Shown one piece after another: positions 24,138 to 25,113 of a stretch of 25,113 nucleotides of DNA. Made by a program: the position numbers and the translations under genes. The notes under the pieces are model-generated. The model was not told the origin of the DNA and ran no database searches. It saw nothing but the letters and a program-made list of their open reading frames with translations. Position 1 is the stretch's first letter. Each line of letters starts with the position of its first letter. Origin of the DNA: an uncultured Catenibacillus sp. (GTDB taxonomy: Bacteria; Bacillota; Clostridia; Lachnospirales; Lachnospiraceae); contig CAKRHR010000042.1 in NCBI GenBank assembly GCA_934339005.1, positions 1 to 25,113 on the forward strand. Direction: 5' to 3'.

Positions 24138-25041
24138 TCGATTTTTTTACTGCGTAAAGCAGGGCCTGAAAAATATTATCCGAAACAGAACATTCTCACT
24201 GGCATCTGTAGCGACAATGACATGTTGTTTGTTTTTATTTGGTGTATTTTTCTGCCTGTTATTTAATTTCAGAGAGATTATGGCATCCGCAGAAACTTCT
24301 GTCGGTGTAACGACTTTCTTTAATGATGGCGTGACAGAAGATAAGATTATGGAAATTAAGACAGCGATCGAGCTGCGAGATGAAGTTGAATCTGTTGAAT
24401 ATGTATCTGCAGACCAGGCATGGGATCAGTTTAAAGGCCTTTACTTTAATGGTGAAGGCAATACAGAAGCCATGACAAATCTTGAATCAGACAACCCACT
24501 GGCCGGCAGTGCCAGTTTGACGATTTACTTAAAAGATACGAGTAAACAGCAGGAACTTGTAGATTATTTAAATACGATTCCTGAGATTCGCCGAGTGAAT
24601 GCTTCAAAATCACTGGCAGACAGCTTTACAAACTTCTCAAGACTTCTTGGTTATGCGTCACTTGGTATCATAGTGATCCTGGTAGCGGTTGCAATCTTCC
24701 TGATCAGCAATACAGTTACGATTGGTATCACAGTCCGTAAAGAAGAAATCGCGATTATGAAGTATATTGGCGCGACAGATATGTTTGTTAAAGGGCCTTT
24801 CTATGTGGAAGGTATTGTGATTGGTCTTGTAGGTTCTGCGATTCCGGTCGTGATTTTAAGATTCCTTTACATCGAAGTTGTGAAACTTGTGAATGAGCAT
24901 TTTGCATCTCTTGCATCTATTTTGAAGTTTAGTGATGCCCATTCGATATTTATCTGGCTTGTACCGATTTCACTTGGTATCGGCCTTGTCATCGGTTTTG
25001 TCGGAAGTTTCTTTACATTAAGAAAACACATCCGTGTATAA
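24127..25041 (+). CDS. ftsX: Cell-division protein FtsX
   Basis: A 304-residue membrane partner of FtsE. One N-terminal helix (about 21-45) is followed by an outside domain (about 50-170) and three C-terminal helices (about 178-200, 222-250 and 275-297), the normal four-helix FtsX layout. The cytoplasmic segment N-I-I-R-N-R-T-F-S-L-A-S near the start and K-E-E-I-A-I-M-K-Y-I-G-A-T after the second helix are family hallmarks. The ATG at 24127 was chosen because the protein then starts M-K-V-S-R; an ATG at 24097 in the same frame would add ten residues and a longer overlap with ftsE. The outside domain should recruit and activate a murein hydrolase, possibly the product of the next gene. Confidence 0.95.
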   Translation: MKVSRFFYCVKQGLKNIIRNRTFSLASVATMTCCLFLFGVFFCLLFNFREIMASAETSVGVTTFFNDGVTEDKIMEIKTAIELRDEVESVEYVSADQAWDQFKGLYFNGEGNTEAMTNLESDNPLAGSASLTIYLKDTSKQQELVDYLNTIPEIRRVNASKSLADSFTNFSRLLGYASLGIIVILVAVAIFLISNTVTIGITVRKEEIAIMKYIGATDMFVKGPFYVEGIVIGLVGSAIPVVILRFLYIEVVKLVNEHFASLASILKFSDAHSIFIWLVPISLGIGLVIGFVGSFFTLRKHIRV

Positions 25042-25069
25042 GTTATTCTATAAAAAGAGGTTTTGACAT

Positions 25070-25113
25070 ATGAATAAGACATGGATAAAGCGTTCTCTGG
25101 CAGCAGCCTGTGC
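25070..25113 (+). CDS. Start of an exported protein after ftsX (partial)
   Basis: Only the first 14 codons are in the window: M-N-K-T-W-I-K-R followed by the hydrophobic S-L-A-A-A-C. This looks like the start of a signal peptide. AGAGG lies 10 bases before the ATG, and the gene begins 28 bases after ftsX. In related Firmicutes the gene after ftsX commonly encodes a murein hydrolase or its activator (coiled-coil plus M23 peptidase) or a C-terminal processing protease; which one applies here cannot be seen. Confidence 0.6.
   Translation, partial: MNKTWIKRSLAAAC

Noticed and set aside
1..25113. Search by eye for CRISPR arrays, transposases, tRNAs, phage genes or attachment repeats.
   Set aside because: No regularly spaced repeats, cloverleaf-like segments, transposase motifs or integrase genes were found.

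Overview
The window comes from a low-GC, strictly anaerobic Gram-positive bacterium, most likely a gut clostridium of the Lachnospiraceae type. The basis is AT-rich sequence, strong AGGAGG-type ribosome-binding sites, an anaerobic (radical-SAM) sulfatase-maturating enzyme very like that of Clostridium perfringens, a ferredoxin-thioredoxin reductase-like protein, a PucR-type regulator in front of ftsE-ftsX, and a multi-domain cyclic-di-GMP protein. No tRNA, rRNA, CRISPR array, insertion sequence or prophage gene was seen. It reads as ordinary chromosome carrying one accessory catabolic locus.

Positions 1-6626 hold a sulfatase locus. The 3' end of an upstream gene (possibly a LacI-family regulator) closes with a terminator. 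A good promoter (353-381) is followed directly by a LacI-type palindromic operator (398-409). Then come sulfatase 1, sulfatase 2, the sulfatase-maturating radical SAM enzyme, sulfatase 3 and a terminator. All three sulfatases have a Cys-type active site and none has a signal peptide, so desulfation is predicted to be cytoplasmic. Sulfatases 1 and 3 are paralogues, but sulfatase 3 carries C-V-A-S-R where the other two carry C-x-P-S-R.

Positions 6641-9364 hold a four-gene transcription unit with its own promoter and terminator. It encodes a trigger-factor-like chaperone that lacks the ribosome-docking domain and ends in C-G-S-C, a thioredoxin with a C-V-A-C active site, a 66-residue ferredoxin-thioredoxin-reductase-like protein, and a lipoprotein with an internal duplication. 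This is the most unusual part of the window and may be a dedicated ferredoxin-driven thiol-redox/protein-folding module.

Positions 9395-15807 hold a heterodimeric ABC exporter pair followed by a large M16C (presequence-protease-like) metallopeptidase. Next is a glyoxalase/VOC protein on its own, then a convergent minus-strand gene for a membrane sensor with HD-GYP, GGDEF and a degenerate GGDEF-like domain. That gene has a duplicated -10 element, and its best ribosome-binding site points to an ATT codon.

Positions 19741-25113 hold a purine-type NCS2 permease, a convergent SDR oxidoreductase, and then a PucR/CdaR-family regulator followed closely by ftsE, ftsX and the start of an exported protein (cell-division/peptidoglycan-hydrolase control). 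Convergent gene pairs are separated by long perfect or near-perfect hairpins that should terminate transcription in both directions.
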